Positions 8,298 to 16,477 of a stretch of 64,000 nt of DNA are shown here, piece after piece. The notes under the pieces are model-generated. The model saw nothing but the letters and a program-made list of their open reading frames with translations. It was not told the DNA's origin and searched no databases. Source of the DNA: Streptomyces sp. NBC_00370 (GTDB taxonomy: Bacteria > Actinomycetota > Actinomycetes > Streptomycetales > Streptomycetaceae); NCBI RefSeq assembly GCF_036084755.1, contig NZ_CP107968.1, forward strand, positions 7,076,001-7,140,000. The letters run 5' to 3'. Both the position numbers and the translations under genes were made by a program. Every line of letters begins with the position of its first letter. Within the stretch, counting starts at the first letter, position 1.

Positions 8298-8352
8298 GGC
8301 CGGCCCTCGTTAGGACGAACGGGTGACGGGGGCCTACGCGACGTACCGGAGA

Positions 8353-9210
8353 TCAGCTTCCGGACTGCGCCGCGGGCATCGGCTGGGTGCCGATCACGTC
8401 GAGGAGCGGCAGGGTCTCCGCCGCCTCGCTGCCGGGCGGCGCCGAGTAGACGACCAGCCGCAGATCGCTGCCGGGCGCCGTGAGGGTGTCGCAGTCGAAC
8501 GTGACAGGGCCGACGTCCGGGTGGTGGACGGTCTTCATGTCGCTCTCGTGGAAGCCGGTGATGTGCGATTTCCACAGCTGGCTGAACCGGCTGCTGAGCC
8601 GGCGCAGCTCGCCGACCAGGAAGCGCAGGTTCGCGTCGGTGGGGTAGCGGTCGGCGGCCGATCTGAGGTCGGCGACCAGGGCGGCCTCGAAGCGGGCCTC
8701 CTGCTCGGGGGTGTGGCTGACCCGGCTCGGCCGGCCGGTGAAGTGCCGCCACGCCGCGTTGCGGTCGCGGCCCGTCGCCGCCGCCGGGTCGCCGACGAGC
8801 GCCGCCCACAGGGGGTTCCAGGCGACCAGGTTCCAGGCCGCGTCGTAGACACCGATCGGTGTGCTGCCGAGCTGGTCGATCAGCCGCTGGACGCTGGGCG
8901 GGATATGGGCCGGGATACGGCCGGCCGCCGGCGGGGACTGGCCCGCCAGCAGGAAGAGATGTCTGCGTTCCTCCTCGGACAGCCGCAGGGCGCGCGCCAG
9001 CGCGCTCAGTACCTGGACCGAGGGGGAGGTCGCCCGCCCCTCTTCCAGCCGGACGACGTAGTCCACTGACAGACCTGCCAGCTCCGCCAGCTCCTCGTGC
9101 CGCAGCCCGGGCGCCCGCCGGGACTCCTCGGCGGGCAGCCCGGCCTCGGCCGGTGCGATCCGGTCACGCCATCGGTGCAGGGCCGTGCCCAGCTCTCCGT
9201 GTCGGGTCAT
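8353..9210 (-). CDS. XRE-family regulator with MmyB-like ligand-binding domain
   Basis: The N-terminal helix-turn-helix (residues about 10-80: RRAPGLRHEELAELAGLSVDYVVRLEEGRATSPSVQVLSALARAL) is the canonical XRE type, and LSEEERRHLFLLAG links it to the C-terminal domain. The rest (about 100-285: LIDQLGSTPIGVYDAAWNLVAWNPLWAALVGDP to MKTVHHPDVGPVTFDCDTL) is the PAS-like MmyB ligand-binding domain, which in some members binds fatty acid. ATG 9210 is preferred because MTRHGELG matches family N-termini. Its GGAGAA is unusually close, and a GTG at 9261 is an alternative. A perfect 26-bp palindrome lies 53 bp upstream and may be its operator. Such regulators often control an adjacent short-chain dehydrogenase, but none is next to this one. 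Confidence 0.88.
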   Translation of the reverse strand: MTRHGELGTALHRWRDRIAPAEAGLPAEESRRAPGLRHEELAELAGLSVDYVVRLEEGRATSPSVQVLSALARALRLSEEERRHLFLLAGQSPPAAGRIPAHIPPSVQRLIDQLGSTPIGVYDAAWNLVAWNPLWAALVGDPAAATGRDRNAAWRHFTGRPSRVSHTPEQEARFEAALVADLRSAADRYPTDANLRFLVGELRRLSSRFSQLWKSHITGFHESDMKTVHHPDVGPVTFDCDTLTAPGSDLRLVVYSAPPGSEAAETLPLLDVIGTQPMPAAQSGS

Positions 9211-9262
9211 TTCTCCAGTATCAGCGGGTCGGCCGGACACTGCCTGGCGCCGCTCGCCCACA

Positions 9263-9288
9263 CACGGTGACGGCGCGCCGTCACCGTG
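9263..9288. promoter_or_regulatory. Perfect 26-bp palindrome upstream of the MmyB-like regulator
   Basis: Bases 9263-9288 read identically on both strands (half-site CACGGTGACGGCG, no spacer). The site lies 53 bp upstream of the regulator start and 267 bp upstream of cvnA. With no loop it suits a dimeric repressor better than a terminator. A smaller inverted repeat, ATACG-TT-CGTAT, lies at 9297-9308. Confidence 0.55.
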
Positions 9289-9554
9289 AATCGCTCATAC
9301 GTTCGTATCGGAGGGCTTCGGCCGCACGTGTGTGCTCACTCTTCGTGCCGTGACCGCTGCGTAGTGTGCGAAACGGGCGAGTGTATGCCTCTCGGCAGGG
9401 GTCGCGCAGAGGGTTGCGTGAATATGCCGATGCGCTGATCGGCCGGGGCTAAGCTCTCGCGGAGCGCGCCGAGTTGACACGAAATCAGGCACTTGTTCCC
9501 CCGTGCCCTGATGGTTCGAATAATCCGACCTGAATCGACCGCCAGAGGGCTTAC
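9289..9554. other. Divergent intergenic region before the conservon
   Basis: This is the rest of the 344-bp gap between the MmyB-like regulator and cvnA. A TTGACA hexamer at 9474-9479 could be a -35 box, but no convincing -10 box lies 16-18 bp downstream. An imperfect inverted repeat (ATCAGGCAC near 9484 and GTGCCCTGAT near 9503) follows it. No small ORF with a ribosome-binding site was seen. Confidence 0.4.
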
Positions 9555-11237
9555 ATGGTTCGTCTCGAAGCACCCCCGAATGATCAGACACCCCCCGTTG
9601 TCCGCGCGCTTGTGGTTCCCGCCGTGCTGATGGTGGCCGCCACGGCCGCCCTGGTGGCCTTCGTCGACGGCTCCGCCCGGATACCCGTCGTGATCTACGG
9701 CGCGCTCGCCACCGTCACCGTGACCTGGTGCGCCGCCGAGATCATCCACCGCGGCCGGATGGCGAGCGCCCTGCGCGAGCAGTACGCGCAGCGCCTCGGC
9801 TTTCTCGAACGCTGCGTGGCCGAGCACGACGACGACCTGGTGCGGCTCGGCAAGGAGCTGATGCCCGCAGCCATCTACCGGCTGCGGCAGGGCGAGTCAC
9901 CGCTCGAAGTGATCCGCGCCGTCGTGGACGGCGACGACCGCTACCGGCAACTCCCCGACGCGCAGCGCGCCTTGCTCCGCGCCATCCTGGAGATCGTCGA
10001 CAACGAGGAAGCCATGCGGGAATCCGCGCAGCGCTCCTTCGTCAACATCGCCCGCCGCGTCCAGGCCATCGTGCACCAACAGGCGAGCGAACTGCGCGAG
10101 ATGGAGGAGGACCACGGCCGTAACCCGGAGGTCTTCGACGACCTGCTGCGGATCGACCACGGCACCGCGCTGATCGGCCGGCTCGCCGACAGCATCGCGG
10201 TGCTCGGCAAGGCCCGCCCCGGCCGCCAATGGCCCAGGCCCGTACCGCTGTTCAGCGTGCTGCGCGGCGCGATGTCGCGGATCCTGGAGTACCAGCGCGT
10301 CGATCTGCACTCGATCGCCAAGGTCGCCATCATCGGCACTGCCGTCGAACCGCTCATCCACGCCTGCGCCGAACTCCTCGACAACGCCACCCGCTACTCG
10401 CCGCCGCAGACCCGGGTGCACGTCACCGCCGTCGAGGTGCAGACGGGCATCGCGATCGAGATCGAGGACGGCGGAGTCAGCCTCAGTGAAGAGGCCCGCA
10501 CCCGGGCCGAGCGCATGCTGGCCCAGGCGCAGGCCGGTATCGACCTCAACGACCTCGGTGAGACGCCCAGGCTCGGCATGGCCGTCGTCGGCCGGCTCTG
10601 CCAGATGTACAACCTCCAGGTCTCGCTGCGGCAGTCGGCGTACGGCGGTGTACGCGCCGTGCTCGTCGTGCCGCGCGACGTCGTCACCACAGGACCCGCG
10701 CCCGGCATCGCCCACGGCATCGGCGCTTCCGCGCTGCCGCGCGGCACCGGTATGGCCCTGCCGCTGAAGGAGGCCCTGCGCTCCGTCGACGGACCGCCGC
10801 CGCCCCGGCCGGTCACCGGCCCGCAGCCGTCCGTACCGGCTCCCGCCCCGGCGCCGCGCTCCGCACCGAAAGTGATGGCGGCCTTGGAGGACGACGTTCC
10901 GGTGGTGACCGAGTGGACCGAGAACGGCCTGCCGCAGCGGCGCAGCCGGACCCGGGCCCCCTTGGGCTCGCACAATCTGGGACTCGTCGCCCGGAACGCC
11001 GCGGCGGCGTCGGCGCCACCCGCCGCGGAGACCAACGGCACCCACGGCGGTGCGAACGGCACCAACGGCGGTGACGGGCAAGGCCGCCGGCCGGGCCCCG
11101 GCATCTGGCTCGAAGCGTTCACCAAGGCGGTCAACGGCACCCCGCAGGAGCCGTCGCACGACGAGGGACAGCAGCCGGGCAGCGCCGGCGGGCAAGACGA
11201 TTCCGATGACACGTGGGGCAAGGGGGACCTGAAGTGA
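9555..11237 (+). CDS. cvnA: Conservon sensor-kinase-like protein CvnA
   Basis: The 560-aa protein has two N-terminal membrane helices (VVRALVVPAVLMVAATAALVAF and VVIYGALATVTVTWCAAEII). A coiled dimerisation region follows, with an H-box-like DHGTALIGR, then a HATPase domain: N-box ACAELLDNATRYSPP, a G1-like EDGGVSLS and LGMAVVGRLC. The C-terminal 190 residues are Pro/Ala/Gly-rich and disordered, with an NGTHGGANGTNGG run. CvnA proteins are membrane-tethered histidine-kinase relatives thought to work with CvnB-D in a receptor complex resembling a G-protein switch. It heads the operon and its stop overlaps the next start by 4 bp (GTGA). ATG 9555 follows GAGGG. Confidence 0.92.
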   Translation: MVRLEAPPNDQTPPVVRALVVPAVLMVAATAALVAFVDGSARIPVVIYGALATVTVTWCAAEIIHRGRMASALREQYAQRLGFLERCVAEHDDDLVRLGKELMPAAIYRLRQGESPLEVIRAVVDGDDRYRQLPDAQRALLRAILEIVDNEEAMRESAQRSFVNIARRVQAIVHQQASELREMEEDHGRNPEVFDDLLRIDHGTALIGRLADSIAVLGKARPGRQWPRPVPLFSVLRGAMSRILEYQRVDLHSIAKVAIIGTAVEPLIHACAELLDNATRYSPPQTRVHVTAVEVQTGIAIEIEDGGVSLSEEARTRAERMLAQAQAGIDLNDLGETPRLGMAVVGRLCQMYNLQVSLRQSAYGGVRAVLVVPRDVVTTGPAPGIAHGIGASALPRGTGMALPLKEALRSVDGPPPPRPVTGPQPSVPAPAPAPRSAPKVMAALEDDVPVVTEWTENGLPQRRSRTRAPLGSHNLGLVARNAAAASAPPAAETNGTHGGANGTNGGDGQGRRPGPGIWLEAFTKAVNGTPQEPSHDEGQQPGSAGGQDDSDDTWGKGDLK

Positions 11238-11641
11238 TCCAGCAGCGGGCGAACATGGACTGGATGCTCAAGGAGCTGGCCACCGGGGTGCCGCAGATCC
11301 AGCAGATCGTGGTGCTCTCGGCCGACGGGCTCAGGATCGCCAGGCACGGTGGCGACCCCGATGTCGCCGACCGGCTCGCCGCGGCCTGCGCGGGGCTGCA
11401 GAGCCTGGCGGCCGCCGTCGCCGCCGAGATCCCGATGAGCGACGGCCGGATGCGGCTCGTCGTCATCGAGGTCGGCGGCGGCTTCTTCTACCTGATGGAG
11501 GCGGGCGCGGGCGCGTATCTCGCCGTCCTCGCCGACGACACGGTGGACGCGGGTCTGGTGGGTGCCCGGATGCGGGACATGGTCGTACGGATCGGCGCCC
11601 ATCTGACCAGTCCGCCGCGCCACGACGGGCAGGGCGGATGA
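11234..11641 (+). CDS. cvnB: Conservon roadblock/LC7 protein CvnB
   Basis: GTG 11234 overlaps the cvnA stop (GTGA) and is preceded by AAGGGGGA, giving 135 aa. An upstream in-frame GTG at 11213 lies inside cvnA and is not preferred. The protein is a single roadblock/LC7 (longin-like) domain: LKELATGVPQIQQIVVLSADGLRIA, then LAAACAGLQSLAAAVA and RLVVIEVGGGFFYLMEAG. Bacterial roadblock proteins pair with small GTPases and act as regulators of GTP turnover or as a scaffold. Here the partner would be CvnD, encoded two genes downstream. The coding end overlaps cvnC by 4 bp (ATGA), so the genes are probably translationally coupled. Confidence 0.93.
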   Translation: MIQQRANMDWMLKELATGVPQIQQIVVLSADGLRIARHGGDPDVADRLAAACAGLQSLAAAVAAEIPMSDGRMRLVVIEVGGGFFYLMEAGAGAYLAVLADDTVDAGLVGARMRDMVVRIGAHLTSPPRHDGQGG

Positions 11642-12009
11642 CCCCTCCCCAACGCGAGCGCCGCAGCCCCCGGGCGGACGTGGGGGATCCGGAACGGCTC
11701 TATGTGATCACCGGCGGACCTGACGGCGCCGAACGTGCCCCTCTCGACCTGGTCACCATGATCGTCGCCCGGGTCCCGCCGTCGCCCACGGTGCCGCCCG
11801 AACAGGCCGCCATCCTGCGGCTGTGCCGGGCGCCGCTGTCCGTCGCCGAACTGTCCGCCTATCTCAGCCTGCCCTTCAGCGTGGTGACCGCGCTGCTGAC
11901 CGAACTCCTCGGCACCGAACTCGTCGAGTCGCGCGCGCCCGTCGCACGTGCCGCGCTGCCCGACCGGTCCCTTCTCGAAGCGGTGATGCATGGACTTCAG
12001 AAACTCTGA
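11638..12009 (+). CDS. cvnC: Conservon DUF742 protein CvnC
   Basis: This 123-aa DUF742 protein begins at ATG 11638, inside the cvnB stop. It has a basic, disordered N-terminus, then LYVITGGPDGAERAPLDLVTMIV. A winged-helix-like core follows: PPEQAAILRLCRAPLSVAELSAYLSLPFSVVTALLTELLGTELVE. DUF742 members always sit in this order inside conservons, and from memory some bind their neighbours CvnB and CvnD. The fold recalls a helix-turn-helix, but DNA binding is not established. It overlaps cvnD by 20 bp. Confidence 0.93.
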   Translation: MTPPQRERRSPRADVGDPERLYVITGGPDGAERAPLDLVTMIVARVPPSPTVPPEQAAILRLCRAPLSVAELSAYLSLPFSVVTALLTELLGTELVESRAPVARAALPDRSLLEAVMHGLQKL

Positions 12010-12604
12010 CACGATCACCGGACCCCGGAGCGAGGACGTGCTCCCCACCACCGCGACCTCGGCGGTGAAGATCGTGATCGTGGGCGGGTTCGGGGTCGGC
12101 AAGACCACCATGGTGGGCTCGGTCAGCGAGATCAGACCGCTCACCACCGAAGAGACCATGACCCAGGCCGGCGTCGGCGTGGACGACAACTCCGGCGTCG
12201 AGAGCAAGACGGCGACCACCGTCGCCATGGACTTCGGCCGGATCAGCATCACCGAACAACTGGTGCTCTACCTCTTCGGCACCCCGGGACAGGAGCGCTT
12301 CTGGTTCCTGTGGAACGGCCTCTTCGAAGGCGCGCTCGGCGCCGTCGTGCTGGTCGACACCCGCAGGCTCGAAGTCAGCTTCGACGTGATCGGACGCCTT
12401 GAGGAGCGCGGTGTGCCGTTCGTCGTCGCGATCAACACCTTCCCCGACGCGCCGCGCCACCCCGTCGAGGCGCTGCGCTCCGCCCTCGACCTGCCCGACG
12501 AGGTCCCGATGGTCGACTGCGACGCGCGACTGCGGGCGTCCAGCCGCGATGTGCTGCTGACGCTGATGCGCTATCTGCACTCGCTCGCGCTGCCGCGCGG
12601 CTGA
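11990..12604 (+). CDS. cvnD: Conservon GTP-binding protein CvnD
   Basis: The 204-aa protein is a small Ras/Gtr-like GTPase of the conservon ATP/GTP-binding family. The P-loop is GGFGVGKTT (residues about 32-40). A switch-II-like TPGQERFWFLWNGLF follows, and VAINTF occupies the place of the NKxD specificity motif, which is degenerate as in other CvnD proteins. It would cycle between nucleotide states under CvnB and signal from the CvnA complex. ATG 11990 lies 20 bp inside cvnC, implying coupled translation. An 81-bp gap separates it from the P450 gene. Confidence 0.93.
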   Translation: MDFRNSDTITGPRSEDVLPTTATSAVKIVIVGGFGVGKTTMVGSVSEIRPLTTEETMTQAGVGVDDNSGVESKTATTVAMDFGRISITEQLVLYLFGTPGQERFWFLWNGLFEGALGAVVLVDTRRLEVSFDVIGRLEERGVPFVVAINTFPDAPRHPVEALRSALDLPDEVPMVDCDARLRASSRDVLLTLMRYLHSLALPRG

Positions 12605-12685
12605 CCGGCGCCGCCAGGGCTTCCGGCCGGAGCGGGCCGGACAGCCCCCAGCCCCCAACTTCCCTGCCTCATCACAGGAGTGACC

Positions 12686-14281
12686 GTGACAACCCCCTAT
12701 TCGCATCTGCCAGGAACGGACGACCACGCGGTACCGCCCCCCGGCTGCCCCGCCCACGGCATGGCGACCGGCGGCCTGACCCCCAACGGACTGCGCCGGC
12801 TCTACGGGCCGGAGGCCGAGCGCGACCCCATGGGTCTTTACGAGAAGCTGCGCGCCGAACACGGCTCCGTCGCACCCGTGCTGCTCCAGGGCGACGCGCC
12901 CGCCTGGCTCGTACTCGGCCACAGCGAGAACCTGCACATGACCCGTACGCCCTCGCAGTTCTCCCGGGACTCGCGCCGCTGGCGGGCCCTGAACGACGGC
13001 AGTGTGCCTCCCGACCACCCGCTCGCGCCGGTCTTCACCTGGCAGCCGATCTGCGTCTTCGCCGACGGCGCGGATCACGAGCGGCTGCGCGGCGCCGTCA
13101 CCGACTCGATCGCCCGCATCGACCACCGCGGTGTGCGGCGCTACATCAACCGTTACAGCAACCGGTTGGTCAACGAGTTCTGCGAGGACGGCAAGGCCGA
13201 CCTGGTGAGCCGGTTCGCCGAACATCTGCCGATGATGGTGATGGCGCAGATCATCGGCATGCCGGAGGAGTACAACCAGCGGCTCGTGGACGCCGCGCGC
13301 GACATGATCAAGGGCACGGCGACCGCCAACGAGAGCAACGCCTATGTGATGGCGGCGCTCGACCGGCTGGTGGCCCGGCGCAGAAACGCCCCCGAGGAGG
13401 ACTTCGCGACCTGGCTCACCGAGCACCCGGCCGGGCTCACCGACGCCGAGTGCAGTCAGCATCTGCGGCTCGTGCTGATCGCGGCGTACGAGACGACCGC
13501 CAACCTGATCGCCAACGTGCTGCGGATGGTGCTCACCGACCCCCGCTTCAGGGCGCAGTTGAGCGGCGGCCATATGACGCTGCCCGAGGCCGTGGAGCAA
13601 ACCCTCTGGGACGAGCCGCCGTTCACCACGATCTTCGGCCGCTGGGCCGTCGGGGACACCGAGTTGGGCGGCCAGCACATCAAGGCGGGCGACGCGCTCG
13701 TCGTGGGGATCGCCGCCGCCAACGTCGACCCGGTGGTACGTCCCGACCGGAGCGCGTCGATGCAGGGCAACCGGGCGCATCTCGCCTTCAGCGGCGGTCC
13801 GCACGAATGCCCGGGCCAGGACATCGGCCGCGCCATCGCCGACACCGGGATCGACGCGCTGCTGCTGCGGCTGCCCGACCTCCAGCTCGCCGTGGAGGAG
13901 TCGGAGCTGAGCTGGACGGCCGCTCTGATGTCCCGTCAGCTCGACGCGCTGCCGGTGGCGTTCGCGCCCCGGCCGCCGCAGGACGTGTCGGGGCCGCCGA
14001 GCCCGGTGGTGTCGGCCCCGCGGGTGCCCTGGCGGGTCGACTCGCCACGGCCGGGCGGCGCACCGCGCCCGCCGGAGCCTGCCGGGGTGTCCGGGGGGCC
14101 GCGTGTGCCCGGGGCGCCCGGTGTGCCGGGGGAGCCGGGAGCGCGGGGGCAGCTGCCGACGGCCGAACCGGCCGCTTCGGCAGGGCCGTTCCCGTCCGAC
14201 GCGCCCGGGCAGCAGCGCGGCCGTGGTTCGGCGCCGCGCCGCCTGTGGCGCTCCGCCGTGCGCTGGTGGCGCGGGTACTGA
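12686..14281 (+). CDS. cvnE: Conservon cytochrome P450 (CYP157-like), lacking the ExxR motif
   Basis: GTG 12686 has CAGGAG at 5 nt spacing, giving 531 aa. The heme loop FSGGPHECPGQ is intact (Cys375), and the I-helix has AAYETT where AGxETT is usual. The K-helix ExxR motif is absent: the equivalent stretch reads EQTLW (residues 304-308). From memory this is the hallmark of CYP157 enzymes of conservons, where S. coelicolor CYP157C1 has EQSLW. The last 110 residues form an unusual Pro/Gly/Arg-rich tail, partly collagen-like (GAPGVPGEPGARG), not needed for a P450 fold. It is the last gene of the conservon and stops exactly against the terpene synthase stop. Whether it binds heme and oxidises the neighbouring terpene product is unknown. 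Confidence 0.92.
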   Translation: MTTPYSHLPGTDDHAVPPPGCPAHGMATGGLTPNGLRRLYGPEAERDPMGLYEKLRAEHGSVAPVLLQGDAPAWLVLGHSENLHMTRTPSQFSRDSRRWRALNDGSVPPDHPLAPVFTWQPICVFADGADHERLRGAVTDSIARIDHRGVRRYINRYSNRLVNEFCEDGKADLVSRFAEHLPMMVMAQIIGMPEEYNQRLVDAARDMIKGTATANESNAYVMAALDRLVARRRNAPEEDFATWLTEHPAGLTDAECSQHLRLVLIAAYETTANLIANVLRMVLTDPRFRAQLSGGHMTLPEAVEQTLWDEPPFTTIFGRWAVGDTELGGQHIKAGDALVVGIAAANVDPVVRPDRSASMQGNRAHLAFSGGPHECPGQDIGRAIADTGIDALLLRLPDLQLAVEESELSWTAALMSRQLDALPVAFAPRPPQDVSGPPSPVVSAPRVPWRVDSPRPGGAPRPPEPAGVSGGPRVPGAPGVPGEPGARGQLPTAEPAASAGPFPSDAPGQQRGRGSAPRRLWRSAVRWWRGY

Positions 14282-15373
14282 TCAGCGCGCGGTGTCCAGC
14301 TGGTCCCACCACCAGGCGATCGAGGGAAGGGGAAGCGGCTCCGTGGCGTCGTCGGCCGGGTGCTGCTTCCACCATCCGCCGGGCGTCGCCTTCGCCCCGG
14401 TGTCCTCGGTGTAACGGGGGCACACCGAGGCCCAGTCGAGATGGCCCCGGACGAACTGGGCGAGGCCGCGCACGTATTGGCGCGTCGCGTCGGCCGTGCC
14501 GGCTGCGTCTTCCAGCACCTGGGCCGCCAGCCGGTCGAAGAGCACCATCACCCGGTCCCGCATCGCCACCGCCCGCACCAGTGCGCGGTGCGGGTCGCAG
14601 TCCAGCTCCTGGCACAGGACATCGATCAGATTGAGGTTGTCGCCCGCCCGCAGCAGCTCCTTGTTGCGGGAGTACAGGTCGTTGTCCCAGCTCACCAGGG
14701 TCCAGGTGATCTCGGTGAGGGCCTGGACCCGCGGGTCGGCCAGATCGCTGTCGGGGACCTCGAAGCCGCCCACGATCTCGATCATCGCCGTGGAGGGCGC
14801 CATCCCTATCGCCCGCATCCACATCGTCACGTAGTCGTCGAGCGGGGGCAGCAGCGGGTCGCGCCGCCAGGACGCCTCCCACACCAGCCCCGAGGTGTAC
14901 AGGCGCATCGCGTCCGTCCACCGGCGCAGCTGGGCGGGGGAGGCGAACAGGGCCAGTTCCGCGCGGAGTCGGCGCAGGGCGGCGGTGTGCGGCGAGTCGG
15001 TGGGGGAGGGGCCGCCGGGGGCCTCGACCGCGCGCATGATCCGCGAGGTCTCCCTGGCCAGCAGATCGGCCGTGGCGTCCGCCTCGTCGCACACGCCGTC
15101 GTCGAGCGAGAAGAGCACGGCGTGGAACTTGGCCATCAGCGTGAGCGGTTCGAGCCGCCCGTACGGCATCGTCGCACCCGTCAGGCCGCCGAAGTCGCAC
15201 ACCGCGAGCCGCTTGAGCTGACGCTCGTCGCTGTCGAGCCCTTGCTGGAGCATCCAGTGGACGGTCAGCTCGTTCAGCAGGTCGATCGACTGGTGCCTGG
15301 CGGCCGGGACGGGGCAGTAGAACGGCACAGCGGGCAGCCGCAGGACCGAAGTCTGTTCCGAGACAAGCGTCAT
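14282..15373 (-). CDS. Class I terpene synthase
   Basis: ATG 15373 follows CTGGAGG, giving 363 aa. The Asp-rich metal motif is LFSLDDGVCDE (Asp91-Asp92 to Glu97). The NSE/DTE motif is NDLYSRNKE (Asn231, Ser235, Glu239), and a C-terminal RY pair occurs in VCPRYTE. All metal-binding residues needed for ionising a prenyl diphosphate are present. The product class cannot be told from sequence, though the length suits sesqui- or diterpenes. The gene converges on the conservon P450: TGA of cvnE and TGA of this gene abut as the palindrome TGATCA at 14279-14284. A 13-bp palindrome lies about 105 bp upstream of the start. No prenyltransferase gene is nearby. Confidence 0.92.
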   Translation of the reverse strand: MTLVSEQTSVLRLPAVPFYCPVPAARHQSIDLLNELTVHWMLQQGLDSDERQLKRLAVCDFGGLTGATMPYGRLEPLTLMAKFHAVLFSLDDGVCDEADATADLLARETSRIMRAVEAPGGPSPTDSPHTAALRRLRAELALFASPAQLRRWTDAMRLYTSGLVWEASWRRDPLLPPLDDYVTMWMRAIGMAPSTAMIEIVGGFEVPDSDLADPRVQALTEITWTLVSWDNDLYSRNKELLRAGDNLNLIDVLCQELDCDPHRALVRAVAMRDRVMVLFDRLAAQVLEDAAGTADATRQYVRGLAQFVRGHLDWASVCPRYTEDTGAKATPGGWWKQHPADDATEPLPLPSIAWWWDQLDTAR

Positions 15374-15686
15374 GGTCGGCCTCCAGGCGCGGGACAAGGA
15401 TGTGCCATTCCGGTGGAGCGTATCTGGCTGGGTTCCGTCGTCAACTACCGCTTTTTTGGACAGTACTTGGCTGAAATTGACACAGTGTCACACGGTCGGC
15501 CCCCGGAGATGCCGGGCAGGAACGGCTCTCCACGCACCGAAACCGGTCGCCGCGGTGGCGGAAGAGTGCCGTTCGAGCGGAGCCGTTTATGGCGCATTCG
15601 GTCTTCTTTTAGTCGCAACTTGACCGTGTCTTGTACGTCGTTGTCCGGTCGGCCGGTGGGACGGCCGGGTGTGCTCCGGCTACGAA
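15374..15686. other. Upstream region of the terpene synthase
   Basis: This is part of a 433-bp gap between two genes on the minus strand. It is AT-richer than its surroundings (T-rich runs near 15450 and 15600-15612). It holds a 13-bp palindrome at 15478-15490 and no ORF with a ribosome-binding site. The synthase promoter is expected here. Confidence 0.5.
15478..15490. promoter_or_regulatory. Palindrome in the terpene synthase promoter region
   Basis: TGACAC-A-GTGTCA is a perfect 6-1-6 inverted repeat 105 bp upstream of the synthase start. Size and place suit a repressor site. The binding protein is unknown; the nearby TetR is one candidate, although its own promoter carries a different sequence. 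Confidence 0.4.
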
Positions 15687-15730
15687 CCGGCCGGTGGGCC
15701 CTCCCCGTAGGAGAAGGGCCCACCGGCCGG
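15687..15730 (-). terminator. 16-bp-arm hairpin downstream of the tetR gene
   Basis: Perfect 16-bp arms (15687-15702 and 15715-15730) surround a 12-nt loop, 77 bp past the tetR stop. The stem is G+C-rich without a T-run. It insulates tetR from the terpene synthase region. Confidence 0.8.
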
Positions 15731-15806
15731 AAGGTGCGCCGCCCCCGTCCCCACGGTGCGGCGCGGGCGGGCCTTGCCATCCGCTGGGACGACGGCCCGC
15801 CGGTCA

Positions 15807-16400
15807 TCAGGGCGAGGGGACTCGCAGGCCGAGCGCGGGGAACACGGCGGACTCCAGGAAGCGGACCAGATAGGCCTCGTCGGCGTGCTGTCCCTCCAGC
15901 ACCGGACGGGCCCGCACCACCCCGATGAGCTGTGCGGCCACGAACTCCAGCGCCGGATTGTCGGCGGCGACCTCACCGCGCTCGACGGCGCGCCGCGTCA
16001 TCGCCTCGATGCCGGCGACCTGGGGCTCGACGAAGCCCTCGCGCAGCGCGCACAGCAGCTCCGGGTTCTGCAGCGCCGCATGGCTGAGACCCATCATCAG
16101 CGCGGTGTCCCGGCCGGAGCCCGCGGCGATGCCGCGCGCCGTCGCCAGCAGATCCCCGACGAGCGACCCGGTGTCGACCTCGCCCAGCTTGACGCAGCGG
16201 GTGCCGCGCAGCGCGGCCGAGACGAGCTGCGGCTTGGTGCGCCACTGGCGGTAGAGGGTCGACTTGCCGCAGCGGGTGCGCGCGGCGACGCCCTCCATCG
16301 TCAGCGCCTCGTAGCCGCCCTCGCGCAACAGGTCGAGAGCCGCTTCGTAGAACTCCAGCTCACGTTCCGGCGTGATCTTGGAGCGGCCCGTCGACGTCAT
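15807..16400 (-). CDS. TetR-family transcriptional regulator
   Basis: The 197-aa protein has a standard N-terminal TetR helix-turn-helix: FYEAALDLLREGGYEALTMEGVAARTRCGKSTLYRQWRTKPQLVSAAL. The C-terminal domain (LVGDLLATARGIAAGSGRDTALMMGLSHAALQNPELL to LIGVVRARPVLEGQ) is the ligand-binding and dimerisation part of a common actinobacterial subfamily. ATG 16400 follows GGGAGAG. It is divergent from the PAP2-DMT operon across a striking inverted repeat (16478-16533), so it probably represses both itself and that operon. Its inducer is unknown; a hydrophobic or cationic compound would fit a transporter target. Confidence 0.92.
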   Translation of the reverse strand: MTSTGRSKITPERELEFYEAALDLLREGGYEALTMEGVAARTRCGKSTLYRQWRTKPQLVSAALRGTRCVKLGEVDTGSLVGDLLATARGIAAGSGRDTALMMGLSHAALQNPELLCALREGFVEPQVAGIEAMTRRAVERGEVAADNPALEFVAAQLIGVVRARPVLEGQHADEAYLVRFLESAVFPALGLRVPSP

Positions 16401-16477
16401 CGTCTCTCCCTCTCGGTCCTGTGGCTCTCGGGTCCTGCGACCTGTCCCGGGTCCTGTGACCTATCCCGCACACCCGG

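Noticed and set aside
9474..9502. Vegetative promoter for cvnA from the TTGACA at 9474
   Set aside because: No acceptable -10 hexamer lies 16-18 bp downstream, so it is mentioned but not called as a promoter.
13141..13170. Apparent TTA triplets inside several genes (for example near 13153, 20446, 24366, 32667, 54332, 59400)
   Set aside because: These are out of frame (mostly GGT TAC or CGT TAC). Only 3646 and 49556 are true TTA codons in the genes I checked.
14040..14200. Separate collagen-like gene
   Set aside because: The Gly/Pro-rich stretch is in frame with and continuous from the P450, with no start or ribosome-binding site of its own.
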